Notes: generated from the letters alone by a model not told the origin. Counted from the first letter of the stretch, positions 52,001 through 61,847 are shown. The stretch: DNA of 64,000 nt from Glandiceps talaboti (GCF_964340395.1 NC_135551.1:3569463-3633462), one strand, 5' to 3'. Made by a program: numbers and translations.

Positions 52001-55000
52001 ACCCCCATCCCCACCAACCAAATAATACTTATGACAGTAAAGATTACACAGCGCCATCTAGAGTCACATAACACCACACCCATCCCCACCAACCAAATAA
52101 TACTTATGAAAGTAAAGATTACACAGCGCCATCTAGAGTCACATAACACCACCCCCATCCCCACCAACCAAATAATACTTATGAAAGTAAAGATTACACA
52201 GCGCCATCTAGTCACATAACACTACCCCCATTCCAGTCCAGCCTGAAGATTTGGCGGCCCTGCTGAAACAGCTCTTCTTAAAGTCCATGACATCTGCACT
52301 TCACTTGATGCTGGCAATAGTGTTCTTCTGGTTCTCCTCGATCTCTCAGCTGCCTTCGACACAATTGACCATGACATATCACCATCCAGATTATCTGACA
52401 TTGGCATCACAGGTATTCAAATCGTCACCAATCCATAACAGTCAATGGCATTCTTTCTGCATCTCAACTTCTTCAGTCAGGTGTTCCACAAGGATCCGTA
52501 CCAGGTCCTTTGCTTTTCTCCATCTACATCTCTCCAATTGGTCAGCTTATCCGACTATACCTAGCCTTTTCTCAGTCACACATCTTTCTTTCTGTCAGCA
52601 TTATGGAAACTGCGGTTTGCAACATCAAATTGTGGATGACCAAGACTAAGTTAATGTAGCTTTAACGATGACAAAACGGAAGTGTTTAAGTTATATATCA
52701 GATCTAAATTCAGTCACCTTCCATGTCCAATTGATAACATCACTATTGGCTCAAGTACCATTCAACTGACACAATCAGCATGTAATATTGGAGTCATATT
52801 TGATAGCCACCACTCATTTCGGAAACACATATCCACTACACGTTGGTCAATCTATCATCATCTTCGCAAAATTGGCTACATTCCTCATTATCTCACCAAA
52901 TCTACCTGTCAGAAACTGGTTCAAGCAATACCCTCTTCCAAACTCGACTACGGAAATGCATTATTTCATGGCCTACCAAATCATAAATGAATATTTAAAA
53001 CCACTACAAGACACACAAAACACTGTAGCAAGGATCATCATGCAGGCCAAGATGTGTGACCATATAACACCAATCCTTAAAGAGCTCAACACACTACCAG
53101 TACAGGATAGAATTAAATTTAATCCATTATTGATCACCTACAAATCTCTGAATGGACTATCACCAACCTACATATCTGACCTAATGCATGAAGCCAACAG
53201 GCCATTCACACACAGGTCATTCCTATTGGTCTGTGGGCCCCTCTAGACACTCAGACACATCATTCCTATTGGTCTGTAGGCCCCACTAGACACTCAGACA
53301 CAGGTCATTCCTATTGGTCTGTAGGCCCCTCTAGACACTCAGACACATCATTCCTATTGGTCTGTGGGCCCCACTAGACACTCAGACACATCATTCCTAT
53401 TGGTCTGTGGGCCCCTCTAGACACTCAGACACATCATTCCTATTGGTCTGTAGGCCCCTCTAGACACTCAGACACAGGTCATTCCTATTGGTCTGTAGGC
53501 CCCTCTAGACACTCAGACACCTCATTCCTATTGGTCTGTAGGCCCCTCTAGACACTCAGACACATCATTCCTATTGGTCTGTGGGCCCCTCTAGACACTC
53601 AGACACATCATTCCTATTGGTCTGTAGGCCCCTCTAGACACTCAGACACATCATTCCTATTGGTCTGTAGGCCCCTCTAGACACTCAGACACATCATTCC
53701 TATTGGTCTGTAGGCCCCTCTAGACACTCAGACACATCATTCCTATTGGTCTGTAGGCCCCTCTAGACACTCAGACACATCATTCCTATTGGTCTGTGGG
53801 CCCCTCTAGACACTCAGACACATCATTCCTATTGGTCTGTAGGCCCCTCTAGACACTCAGACACATCATTCCTATTGGTCTGTAGGCCCCTCTAGACACT
53901 CAGACACATCATTCCTATTGGTCTGTAGGCCCCTCTAGACACTCAGACACATCATTCCTATTGGTCTGTGGGCCCCTCTAGACACTCAGACACAGGTCAT
54001 TGCTATTGATCTGTGGACCCCTCTAGACACTCAGACACAGGTCATTGCTATTGATCTGTAGGATCCTCTAGGCTGTGCCTATTAGAAGCTGACTGATCTA
54101 CTTACTTGCTTAGTTGGTAGTCAGTACCTTGAATAAACCTGAGTTTTTCTAAAGGTACACCAATGGATTCCAGCATTCCTTTGATCACTACTTCATAATA
54201 TTTAGTTCTAAGTTGTAATAATTCCCATGGTGCTTTCATATTGTCAAGATAAGCATGCAAATCAGCAAACAAGATTGTCACCTGTAAAAATAAACAACAA
54301 ATTATACTACAACATGTACTTTTGTCCAGGCTTGGAAACCCTGTAAAGTGGGGACACCATACATATTGTAAAACTTGTAGAGATTTCTGTATGATCATGT
54401 ACTATTATTTTGCTGGGAACCTCGCGCTTTGTCTACTTTATGTTATTCTAAATTAAAAACATGACATAAGTTATTCTGTAGTATTGTCGAATTCAATGTG
54501 TAGCACAGGGTTTACACACAAGCACAAACATAAACACAAACACAGACAAACACAAACAAAAACAAAAACAAAAACAAAAACAAACACAAACATACAAACA
54601 AACACAAACACAGACAAACACAAACAAACAAGCACAGACAGACACAAACACAAACACACACAATCACAAACAAACACAATCACAAACAAACAAACAAACA
54701 AACACAAACATACACAAACATACACAAACACACACAAACAAACAAACACAAACAAACAAACACAAACACACATACATACATACATACATACATACATACA
54801 TACATACATACATACATACATACATACATACATACATACATACATACATACATACAAACAAACAAACATAAACAAACACAAACGTATACATACAAACAAA
54901 CACATACAAACAAACAAACACAAACACAAACACAAACACATGATACACTTAAAAGTAGAGTATCTATGACAAAAATGAGAATTACTTACATGACATCCTG

Positions 55001-58000
55001 CCCTTAGAAAGTCAGCTATCTTACTCATAGGAACAAAGTAAGCTACATGTGGTTTACCAGTAGTAGCTGTACCCCAGTATATATTTATATCTTTACCATC
55101 TTTCAATAACTGCAGAAGACGATCATCACCAAGAACTTCCTACAAGGTGATCAAAATGACAGAATGGAATTCACAAAATGTCAACTCCTATATGTTTACT
55201 ACCTACAGATGACAGAATGGAATTCACAGAATAACAACTCCTATATGTTTACTGCCTACAGATGACAGAATGGAATTCACAAAATGTCAACTCCTATATG
55301 TTTACTGCCTACAGATGACAGAATGGAATTCACAGAATAACAACTCCTATATGTTTACTGCCTACAGATGACAGAATGGAATTCACAAAATGTCAACTCC
55401 TATATGTTTACTGCCTACAGATGACAGAATGGAATTCACAAAATGTCAACTCCTATATGTTTACTACCTACAGATGACAAAATGGAATTCACAAAATGTC
55501 AACTCCTATGTGTTTACTGCCTACAGATGACAGAATGGAATTCACAAAATAACAACTCCTATATGTTTACTGCCTACAGATGACAGAATGGAATTCACAA
55601 AATGTCAACTCCTATGTGTTTACTGCCTACAGGTGACAGAATGGAATTCACAGAATAACAACTCCTATATGTTTACTGCCTACAGATGACAGAATGGAAT
55701 TCACAAAATGTCAACTCCTATGTGTTTACTGCCTACAGATGACAAAATGGAATTCACAGAATATCAACTCCTATGTGTTTACTGCCTACAGATGACAGAA
55801 TGGAATTCACAAAATGTCAACTCCTACATGTTTACTATCTACAGATGACAGAATGGAATTCACAGAATAACAACTCCTATGTGTTTACTACCTACAGATG
55901 ACAGAATACAACTCCTATGTGTTTACTACCTACAGATGGTCATAAATAAATATTATTCATCTAATGCATATGCAAGTCTATTGAATCCATCCTCGCAAGC
56001 CAGAGCACACATTTCTGCTGAAGCAATGAAATACGTACTCTGGTATCTTTCAGTGCCCTTGTCGGATGAAATAAGTACTCTGGCATCTTTCAGTGCCCTT
56101 GTCGGATGAAATACGTACTCTGGCATCTTTCAGTGCACTTTTCGGATTTCATTGAAATTATAAATATTCATGAGCAATGACATCATGACGATCCAACTAA
56201 TCGAAGAACCTATATATTCAAAACACAATTCCCCCATATGTACCCAATGCAATGACATCATGATGATCCAACCAATCTATGTACCCAATGCAATGACATC
56301 ATGATGATCCAACCAATCTATGTACCCGATGCAATGACATCATGATGATCCAACCAATCTATGTACCTGATGCAATGACATCATGATTATCCAACCAATC
56401 TATGTACCCAATGCAATGACATCATGATGATCCAACCAATCTATGTACCCGATGCAATGACATCATGATGATCCAACCAATCTATGTACCCGATGCAATG
56501 ACATCATGATGATCCAACCAATCTATGTACCCGATGCAATGACATGATGATGATCCAACCAATCTATGTACCGGATGCAATGACATGATGATGATCCAAC
56601 CAATCTATGTACCCAGTGCAATAACATCATGATGATCCAACCAATCTATGTACCCGATGCAATGACATGATGATGATCCAACCAATCTATGTACCCGATG
56701 CAATGACATCATGATGATCCAACCAATCTATGTACCCGATGCAATGACATGATGATGATCCAACCAATCTATGTACCCAGTGCAATGACATCATGATGAT
56801 CCAACCAATCTATGTACCCAGTGCAATGACATGATGATGATCCAACCAATCTATGTACCCAGTGCAATGACATCATGATGATCCACCAATCTATGTACCC
56901 GATGCAATAACATGATGATGATCCAACCAATCTATGTACCCAGTGCAATGACATGATGATAATCCAACCAATCTATGTACCCAGTGCAATGACATCATGA
57001 TGATCCACCAATCTATGTACCCGATGCAATAACATGATGATGATCCAACCAATCTATGTACCCAGTGCAATGACATGATGATGATCCAACCAATCTATGT
57101 ACCCAGTGCAATAACATCATGATGATCCAACCAATCTATGTACCCGATGCAATGACATCATGATGATCCAACCAATCTATGTACCCAGTGCAATGACATC
57201 ATGATGATCCACCAATCTATGTACCCGATGCAATAACATGATGATCCAACCAATCTATGTACCCGATGCAATGACATGATGATGATCCAACCAATCTATG
57301 TACCCGATGCAATGACATCATGATGATCCAACCAATCTATGTACCCGATGCAATAACATGATGATGATCCAACCAATCTATGTACCCAGTGCAATGACAT
57401 GATGATGATCCAACCAATCTATGTACCCAGTGCAATAACATCATGATGATCCAACCAATCTATGTACCCGATGCAATGACATCATGATGATCCAACCAAT
57501 CTATGTACCCGATGCAATGACATCATGATGATCCAACCAATCTATGTACCCGATGCAATGACATGATGATGATCCAACCAATCTATGTACCCGATGCAAT
57601 GACATGATGATGATCCAACCAATCTATGTACCCAGTGCAATAACATCATGATGATCCAACCAATCTATGTACCCGATGCAATGACATGATGATGATCCAA
57701 CCAATCTATGTACCCGATGCAATGACATCATGATGATCCAACCAATCTATGTACCCGATGCAATGACATGATGATGATCCAACCAATCTATGTACCCAGT
57801 GCAATGACATCATGATGATCCAACCAATCTATGTACCCAGTGCAATGACATGATGATGATCCAACCAATCTATGTACCCAGTGCAATGACATCATGATGA
57901 TCCACCAATCTATGTACCCGATGCAATAACATGATGATGATCCAACCAATCTATGTACCCAGTGCAATAACATGATGATGATCCAACCAATCTATGTACC

Positions 58001-60182
58001 CAGTGCAATGACATGATGATGATCCAACCAATCTATGTACCCAGTGCAATAACATCATGATGATCCAACCAATCTATGTACCCGATGCAATGACATCATG
58101 ATGATCCAACCAATCTATGTACCCAGTGCAATGACATCATGATGATCCACCAATCTATGTACCCGATGCAATAACATGATGATCCAACCAATCTATGTAC
58201 CCGATGCAATGACATGATGATGATCCAACCAATCTATGTACCCGATGCAATGACATCATGATGATCCAACCAATCTATGTACCCGATGCAATAACATGAT
58301 GATGATCCAACCAATCTATGTACCCAGTGCAATGACATGATGATGATCCAACCAATCTATGTACCCAGTGCAATAACATCATGATGATCCAACCAATCTA
58401 TGTACCCGATGCAATGACATCATGATGATCCAACCAATCTATGTACCCAGTGCAATGACATGATGATGATCCAACCAATCTATGTACCCAGTGCAATAAC
58501 ATCATGATGATCCAACCAATCTATGTACCCGATGCAATGACATCATGATGATCCAACCAATCTATGTACCCAGTGCAATGACATCATGATGATCCAACCA
58601 ATCTATGTACCCAGTGCAATGACATCATGATGATCCAACCAATCTATGTACCCGATGCAATGACATCATGATGATCCAACCAATCTATGTACCCAGTGCA
58701 ATGACATCATGATGATCCAACCAATCTATGTACCCGATGCAATGACATCATGATGATCCAACCAATCTATGTACCCGATGCAATGACATCATGATGATCC
58801 AACCAATCTATGTACCCAGTGCAATAACATCATGATGATCCAACCAATCTATGTACCCGATGCAATGACATCATGATGATCCAACCAATCTATGTACCCA
58901 GTGCAATGACATCATGATGATCCAACCAATCTATGTACCCAGTGCAATGACATCATGATGATCCAACCAATCTATGTACCCGATGCAATGACATCATGAT
59001 GATCCAACCAATCTATGTACCCGATGCAATGACATCATGATGATCCAACCAATCTATGTACCCGATGCAATGACATCATGATGATCCAACCAATCTATGT
59101 ACCCGATGCAATGACATCATGATTATCCAACCAATCTATGTACCCGATGCAATGACATCATGATGATCCAACCAATCTATGTACCCGATGCAATGACATC
59201 ATGATGATCCAACCAATCTATGTACCCGATGCAATGACATCATGATGATCCAACCAATCTATGTACCCAGTGCAATGACATCATGATAATCCAACCAATC
59301 TATGTACCCGATGCAATGACATCATGATAATCCAACCAATCTATGTACCCGATGCAATGACATCATGATAATCCAACCAATCTATGTACCCGATGCAATG
59401 ACATCATGATAATCCAACCAATCTATGTACCCGATGCAATGACATCATGATGATCCAACCAATCTACCGTATGTACCCGATACAATGACATCATGATTAT
59501 CCAACCAATCTATGTACCCGATGCAATGACATCATGTTTGTGAGGCTTATGGTGTCCATATGCATAAAACTTTTGCAGGTAACAGGTAAAATGTGCTTGT
59601 TTATCACAAACATGGCCGCCATTTGTTATTCAGGGCAAGGTCATGAAATTAAGTGACATACATATGCCTCACATAGTAAAAACCAAGACATGATTAAAAT
59701 ATCACCATCACTTTAAATATTTGATTTAAAAAAGCTATGAAGATAGCACAAATTTGGCTATTTGACATTCAAAAGATTTTCAAGGTCAAAGGTCACATCT
59801 TAAAAGAAAGCTCATATTTGATAATATGGGTGTAGACACTTGAATGAAGTCACTACATATTAGACATTCAAAGTTATGATGCATATTGTGAAATTTAACC
59901 ACAACTATGCTATATGGCTGCCATTTGGCTTTATTTGATTTGATCATAAAACAAAGTGATATGCATATGTCTCGCATGCCATGCCAGGTTTGATTGAAAT
60001 CAGTTGGTGCATGCCAGAAATATAAGGGTGAATGCATGCACTCATGGATGGACGAACGGACAGATGGACCCCAATGTATAAGTGCCCATTGGAGACTGAA
60101 AACTTTTCCAAAATGTTGAATTTACCTGTAAGTTCCTTGTTATCATAGCATGTTTCCTTTTAACATCCTCTTCATTTGCCAT
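33907..60182 (-). CDS. YARS1: Cytosolic tyrosyl-tRNA synthetase, 13 exons
   Basis: Charges tRNA-Tyr with tyrosine in the cytosol (class I aminoacyl-tRNA synthetase). The 13 exons, listed separately, have canonical GT-AG borders and consistent phases. They total 1,587 bp, giving 528 residues plus stop, the same length as human YARS1. Domains: Rossmann catalytic core (about 1-230) with the HIGH-equivalent HVAY at 50-53 and KMSSS at 223-227; anticodon-binding domain (about 231-345) with a KKKLKK basic segment at 243-248 matching the nuclear localisation signal known in the human enzyme; linker (about 346-362); EMAPII-like tRNA-binding domain (about 363-528). Near residue 92 the human ELR cytokine motif reads QLR. 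Exons make up only 6% of the 26.3-kb gene, and most introns are tandem arrays. Start: [19 protein letters not shown] aligns with the N terminus of the family. Identity is certain from several uninterrupted near-identical stretches. Confidence 0.98.
34008..34077 (-). repeat. Duplicated splice acceptor before YARS1 exon 13
   Basis: A perfect 26-bp direct repeat (34008-34033 and 34052-34077) covers the last bases of the intron and the first ten bases of exon 13. Use of the outer copy would add 44 bases and meet TAA after five codons. Confidence 0.9.
34220..34760. repeat. GGTCA-rich dispersed repeat in YARS1 intron 12
   Basis: Several units with tgaccttgaatatggaggtc and ggtcaaggtcaatgttcatt, plus aaaagaaa blocks. 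Same family as the copies at 29.8-30.8, 48.2-48.9 and 59.5-60.1 kb. Confidence 0.7.
34848..34986 (-). CDS. YARS1: YARS1 exon 12 (residues 446-492)
   Basis: [20 protein letters not shown], then [20 protein letters not shown] and VFEKVQ. Acceptor ctttctgcag, donor GTGAGT. Confidence 0.97.
35111..39075. repeat. 26-bp minisatellite, about 150 copies (intron 11)
   Basis: Unit contains atagtgagtggatcactgta. Variants are GAGTGG/GAATGG/AAGTGG, CACTG/CATTG/CAATG and TATTAAA/TATGAAA. The array fills 4.0 kb of the 4.8-kb intron between exons 11 and 12. Confidence 0.98.
39164..39726. repeat. 52-bp minisatellite, about 11 copies (intron 11)
   Basis: Unit contains gataaggattcttatcaata and cttgttacaggggtacctat. 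The copies are nearly identical. The last copy is diverged and cut short, 75 bp before exon 11. Confidence 0.97.
39801..39991 (-). CDS. YARS1: YARS1 exon 11 (residues 383-446, split)
   Basis: [20 protein letters not shown], then [20 protein letters not shown] and [20 protein letters not shown]. Core of the EMAPII domain. Donor GTAAGT. Confidence 0.98.
40086..42246. repeat. 72-bp polypyrimidine minisatellite (intron 10)
   Basis: About 30 copies of a unit with tctctttctctccctccctc and tttgttccctgcatacccct. Because 72 is a multiple of three, several plus-strand frames stay open for up to 350 codons. They are not genes: the peptides repeat with the unit and have no family resemblance. Confidence 0.98.
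42324..42415 (-). CDS. YARS1: YARS1 exon 10 (residues 352-382)
   Basis: [20 protein letters not shown] then [10 protein letters not shown]. Linker plus the first strand of the EMAPII OB fold. Donor GTAAAT. Confidence 0.97.
42688..43292. repeat. 24-bp minisatellite (intron 9)
   Basis: About 25 units of tttgacccatacactatcta plus a short spacer. Ends within 40 bp of exon 9. Confidence 0.96.
43331..43552 (-). CDS. YARS1: YARS1 exon 9 (residues 278-352, split)
   Basis: [20 protein letters not shown] through [20 protein letters not shown] and the [14 protein letters not shown] linker. Anticodon-binding domain. Donor GTAAGA. Confidence 0.97.
43690..43770. repeat. GGTCA repeat fragment (intron 8)
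   Basis: Short piece with tgaccttgaaggtagaggtc, directly before the 27-30 bp array. Confidence 0.6.
43793..45808. repeat. 27-30 bp minisatellite, about 72 copies (intron 8)
   Basis: Unit contains tagattgccatactgtgta. The left third uses TATTATTACATA(CTA) endings and the rest uses CCCTTACA, so two sub-families lie side by side. Repetitive frames of up to 268 codons are artefacts. Confidence 0.98.
45949..46093 (-). CDS. YARS1: YARS1 exon 8 (residues 230-278, split)
   Basis: [20 protein letters not shown], then [20 protein letters not shown] and [14 protein letters not shown] corresponds to the nuclear localisation signal of the human enzyme. Donor GTAAGT. Confidence 0.97.
46153..46647. repeat. 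31-bp minisatellite, about 16 copies (intron 7)
   Basis: Unit contains gtctatctatacatgtacat and agagttaaggt. The last units gain an aaagtc insert. Confidence 0.96.
46692..46732 (-). CDS. YARS1: YARS1 exon 7 (residues 216-229, KMSSS)
   Basis: A 41-bp micro-exon coding [13 protein letters not shown], which contains the KMSKS-equivalent loop needed for tyrosyl-adenylate formation. Donor GTATGT. Confidence 0.97.
46832..47293. repeat. 28-bp minisatellite, about 16 copies (intron 6)
   Basis: Unit contains aataaagtaaactctgctag and ggttgttc. Confidence 0.96.
47320..47371 (-). CDS. YARS1: YARS1 exon 6 (residues 199-216, split)
   Basis: [17 protein letters not shown] plus one base of Val216. Acceptor cattTACAG type, donor GTAAGT. 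Confidence 0.97.
47372..49287. other. YARS1 intron 5, no minisatellite
   Basis: Mostly unique AT-rich sequence. GGTCA-type dispersed repeat units occur at about 48,170-48,900 (tgaccttgagatgaaggtca and similar). A perfect AGGTCATGACCT palindrome is at 48380-48391, and a short CCCCCACA repeat at 49160-49200. Confidence 0.7.
49288..49452 (-). CDS. YARS1: YARS1 exon 5 (residues 144-198)
   Basis: [20 protein letters not shown], then a [13 protein letters not shown] and [18 protein letters not shown] stretch. Tyrosine/ATP site residues (Q..D..Q region) are conserved. Donor GTAATG. Confidence 0.98.
49670..50638. repeat. 20-bp minisatellite, about 48 copies (intron 4)
   Basis: Unit aatagccatggtaactattt, with CATGG, TACGG and CACGG variants. 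Each unit contains GTTACC on the minus strand, a half-site like the RFX X-box. Confidence 0.98.
50682..50727 (-). CDS. YARS1: YARS1 exon 4 (residues 128-143)
   Basis: A 46-bp micro-exon coding [15 protein letters not shown] after completing Lys128. Acceptor ttccag, donor GTAATT. Confidence 0.96.
50793..51330. repeat. 21-26 bp minisatellite (intron 3)
   Basis: Alternates agtcacattgtatcacacca units with longer units that carry cagcattga. Confidence 0.95.
51537..51815. repeat. Foldback elements in intron 3
   Basis: Arms 51537-51577 and 51606-51648 are inverted copies centred on gggttatgtgccaa/ttggcacataaccc. A second pair (attaatcctctt...tttctccc near 51643-51669 and gggagaaagaggattaat near 51795-51815) brackets the next 170 bp. 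MITE-like. Confidence 0.55.
51814..52232. repeat. About 74-bp tandem repeat, five copies (intron 3)
   Basis: Unit contains aaagattacacagcgccatc and accacccccatccccaccaa. It ends where the retrotransposon fragment begins. Confidence 0.93.
52240..53225 (+). pseudogene. Broken non-LTR retrotransposon (reverse transcriptase)
   Basis: The plus strand, antisense to YARS1, shows reverse-transcriptase pieces in shifting frames: [11 protein letters not shown], then [13 protein letters not shown] (catalytic motif A), [18 protein letters not shown] (motif B), a [10 protein letters not shown] piece, [15 protein letters not shown], and a C-terminal [16 protein letters not shown] region. The YADD block (motif C) is missing between motif B and LYLAFS, and several frameshifts break the frame. 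No endonuclease domain is present, so the copy is 5' truncated. The layout suggests the Jockey/CR1 group. It is dead and lies in intron 3. Confidence 0.85.
53207..54078. repeat. 43-bp minisatellite, about 20 copies (intron 3)
   Basis: Unit contains cattcctattggtctgtagg and cccctctagacactcagaca. It begins without a gap at the 3' end of the retrotransposon remnant. Confidence 0.97.
54106..54281 (-). CDS. YARS1: YARS1 exon 3 (residues 70-128, split)
   Basis: [20 protein letters not shown] through [18 protein letters not shown], ending two bases into Lys128, with donor GTAAGT. The position of human ELR reads QLR (92-94). Confidence 0.98.
54516..54945. repeat. (ACAAAC)n/(CATA)n compound repeat (intron 2)
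   Basis: Irregular AAACAC/ACAAAC units flank a perfect (CATA)n core at about 54770-54856. Confidence 0.96.
54990..55139 (-). CDS. YARS1: YARS1 exon 2 (residues 20-69)
   Basis: Reads [10 protein letters not shown] at the start and [20 protein letters not shown] in the middle. It carries the HIGH-equivalent HVAY and tyrosine-pocket residues. Donor GTAAGT, phase 0 on both sides. Confidence 0.98.
55147..55938. repeat. 53-bp minisatellite, about 15 copies (intron 1)
   Basis: Unit contains gatgacagaatggaattcac and tcctatatgtttactgccta. It starts only a few bases from exon 2. Confidence 0.97.
56027..56148. repeat. Three tandem copies of a 41-bp block (intron 1)
   Basis: Units carry gaaatacgtactctggtatc and tttcagtgcccttgtcgga. 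Confidence 0.9.
56228..59537. repeat. 41-bp minisatellite, about 80 copies (intron 1)
   Basis: Unit contains gatgcaatgacatcatgatg and atccaaccaatctatgtacc. Sub-variants are CGATGCAATGAC versus CAGTGCAATAAC, ACATCATGATG versus ACATGATGATG, and a two-base deletion (atccaccaat). Blocks of variants are duplicated (see findings). Sequence is unrelated to the other 41-bp array (10.7-13.9 kb). Confidence 0.98.
59538..60110 (+). repeat. GGTCA-rich dispersed repeat, copy in intron 1
   Basis: Matches 30340-30800 in the same orientation: taacaggtaaaatgtg, cacaaacatggccgccattt, gctatgaagatagca and aaggtcaaaggtca. Ends with a tggatggacgaacggacaga tail. Confidence 0.75.
60126..60182 (-). CDS. YARS1: YARS1 exon 1 (residues 1-19)
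   Basis: ATG at 60182-60180. Ends ITRNLQ with donor GTAAAT, phase 0. Confidence 0.93.
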
Positions 60183-60230
60183 GGTGATCAAATAGTTATA
60201 TTGGATACTGTAATTTAACAAATGAAAATA

Positions 60231-60238
60231 TGACGTCA
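60231..60238. promoter_or_regulatory. CRE palindrome TGACGTCA upstream of YARS1
   Basis: Perfect TGACGTCA about 50 bp upstream of the YARS1 start codon, in its promoter or 5' UTR. Aminoacyl-tRNA synthetase genes are known targets of the ATF/CREB group factor ATF4 in mammals. Use here is inferred. Confidence 0.4.
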
Positions 60239-60410
60239 GAACATGCCTGTAAAGACTTCCAACATCTATGGCAAACTATTATGTTTCTAGAGAATGACCA
60301 AAAGTTAAATATACTATAAAGTTTTATTTTCAACTCTTCAATCCACAGAATGATCCGGAATACTTCGTCCAGTAGCACATTGGCAATTTGGAAGTGATCC
60401 TTGTTGTTTG

Positions 60411-60656
60411 TTTGTATGTATGTATGTATGTATGTATGTATGTATGTATGTATGTATGTATGTATGTATGTATGTATGTATGTATGTATGTATGTATGTG
60501 TGTATGTATGTATGTGTGTATGTATGTATGTATGTATGTATGTATGATGTATGTATGTATGTATGTATGTATGTATGTATGTATGTATGTATGTATGTAT
60601 GTATGTATGTATGTATGTATGTATGATGTATGTATGTATGTATGTATGTATGTATG

Positions 60657-60687
<31 letters not shown>

Positions 60688-60778
60688 TCACTATGTATGT
60701 ATGTATGTATGTATGTATGTATGTATGTATGTATGTATGTATGTATGTATGTATGATGTATGTATGTATGTATGTATG

Positions 60779-60809
<31 letters not shown>

Positions 60810-60920
60810 TCACTATGTATGTATGTATGTATGTATGTATGTATGTATGTATGTATGTATGTATGTATGTATGTATGTATGTATGTATGTATGTATGATG
60901 TATGTATGTATGTATGTATG

Positions 60921-60951
<31 letters not shown>

Positions 60952-61078
60952 TCACTATGTATGTATGTATGTATGTATGTATGTATGTATGTATGTATGT
61001 ATGTATGTATGTATGTATGTATGTATGTATGTATGTATGTATGTATGATGTATGTATGTATGTATGTATGTATGTATG

Positions 61079-61109
<31 letters not shown>

Positions 61110-61181
61110 TCACTATGTATGTATGTATGTATGTATGTATGTATGTATGTATGTATGTATGTATGTATGTATGTATGTATG
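60411..61181. repeat. (GTAT)n array with ordered interruptions
   Basis: About 770 bp of GTAT broken by gtatgatgtatg (five times) and gtaatcactatg (four times), which alternate. It begins about 230 bp upstream of the YARS1 ATG. Tyr-Ile-His and Met-Tyr-Val-Cys open frames are artefacts. Confidence 0.97.
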
Positions 61182-61847
61182 TTTGTTCTCTGTCTGGGAA
61201 AACTCTCTGAAGACATCTAATTATGTATGCAGTATGTGACCTGATTGCATAAATTAAATCTGTAATTATGTATTTGTCCAATCACGCTCTATATAGGAAT
61301 GCCTTTTAAATACTAGCAATATATGATTATCAGAGTAGACGGTAACAGAGCCAAAATTCAAAAATTGAAATGCAGAATAGTGTAGCAATAGCTGTTCTCA
61401 AGTCTACTAGGTAGGCTACATGTATATGTGCTCTGACTTGCGAGAAAGATAACATTTCTGGATCCTATCAGGTGTTGCATAAGGCCCAGAAAGTTTTGAC
61501 CTAGTCCTGTTTGCAGATGGTGGACATGTTTCACTCAACACAAGCCAGCCCTACAATTAGTATGTTGAGTGTGCCAGCAAAATGCTTTGTCACAATTACA
61601 AAAGAATTACATTTCCAGCAATCAAAGATTAGCAATCTATCGAATAATAGTAGTCGCTGGTAAGATCACAAATAGTGTCCAAATCAGAACTTTTCCAGTT
61701 CAAACTGTAACTTCAAATGTCCCACCTTACAAACGGCACCATATTTCATCGTGACATACGATATGGCATCTTATGTAAGGAGGAAGCCCTGAAATTACGA
61801 GGATTTTGTGATTTGGGGATTTTTGGTCATCCAAACTGGGACTTTTC
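61182..61847. other. YARS1 5' flank without supported gene
   Basis: Unique-looking AT-rich sequence. No coding region supported on either strand. Confidence 0.5.

Noticed and set aside
60338-61239. Tyr-Ile-His and Met-Tyr-Val-Cys open frames
   Set aside because: Translation of (GTAT)n.
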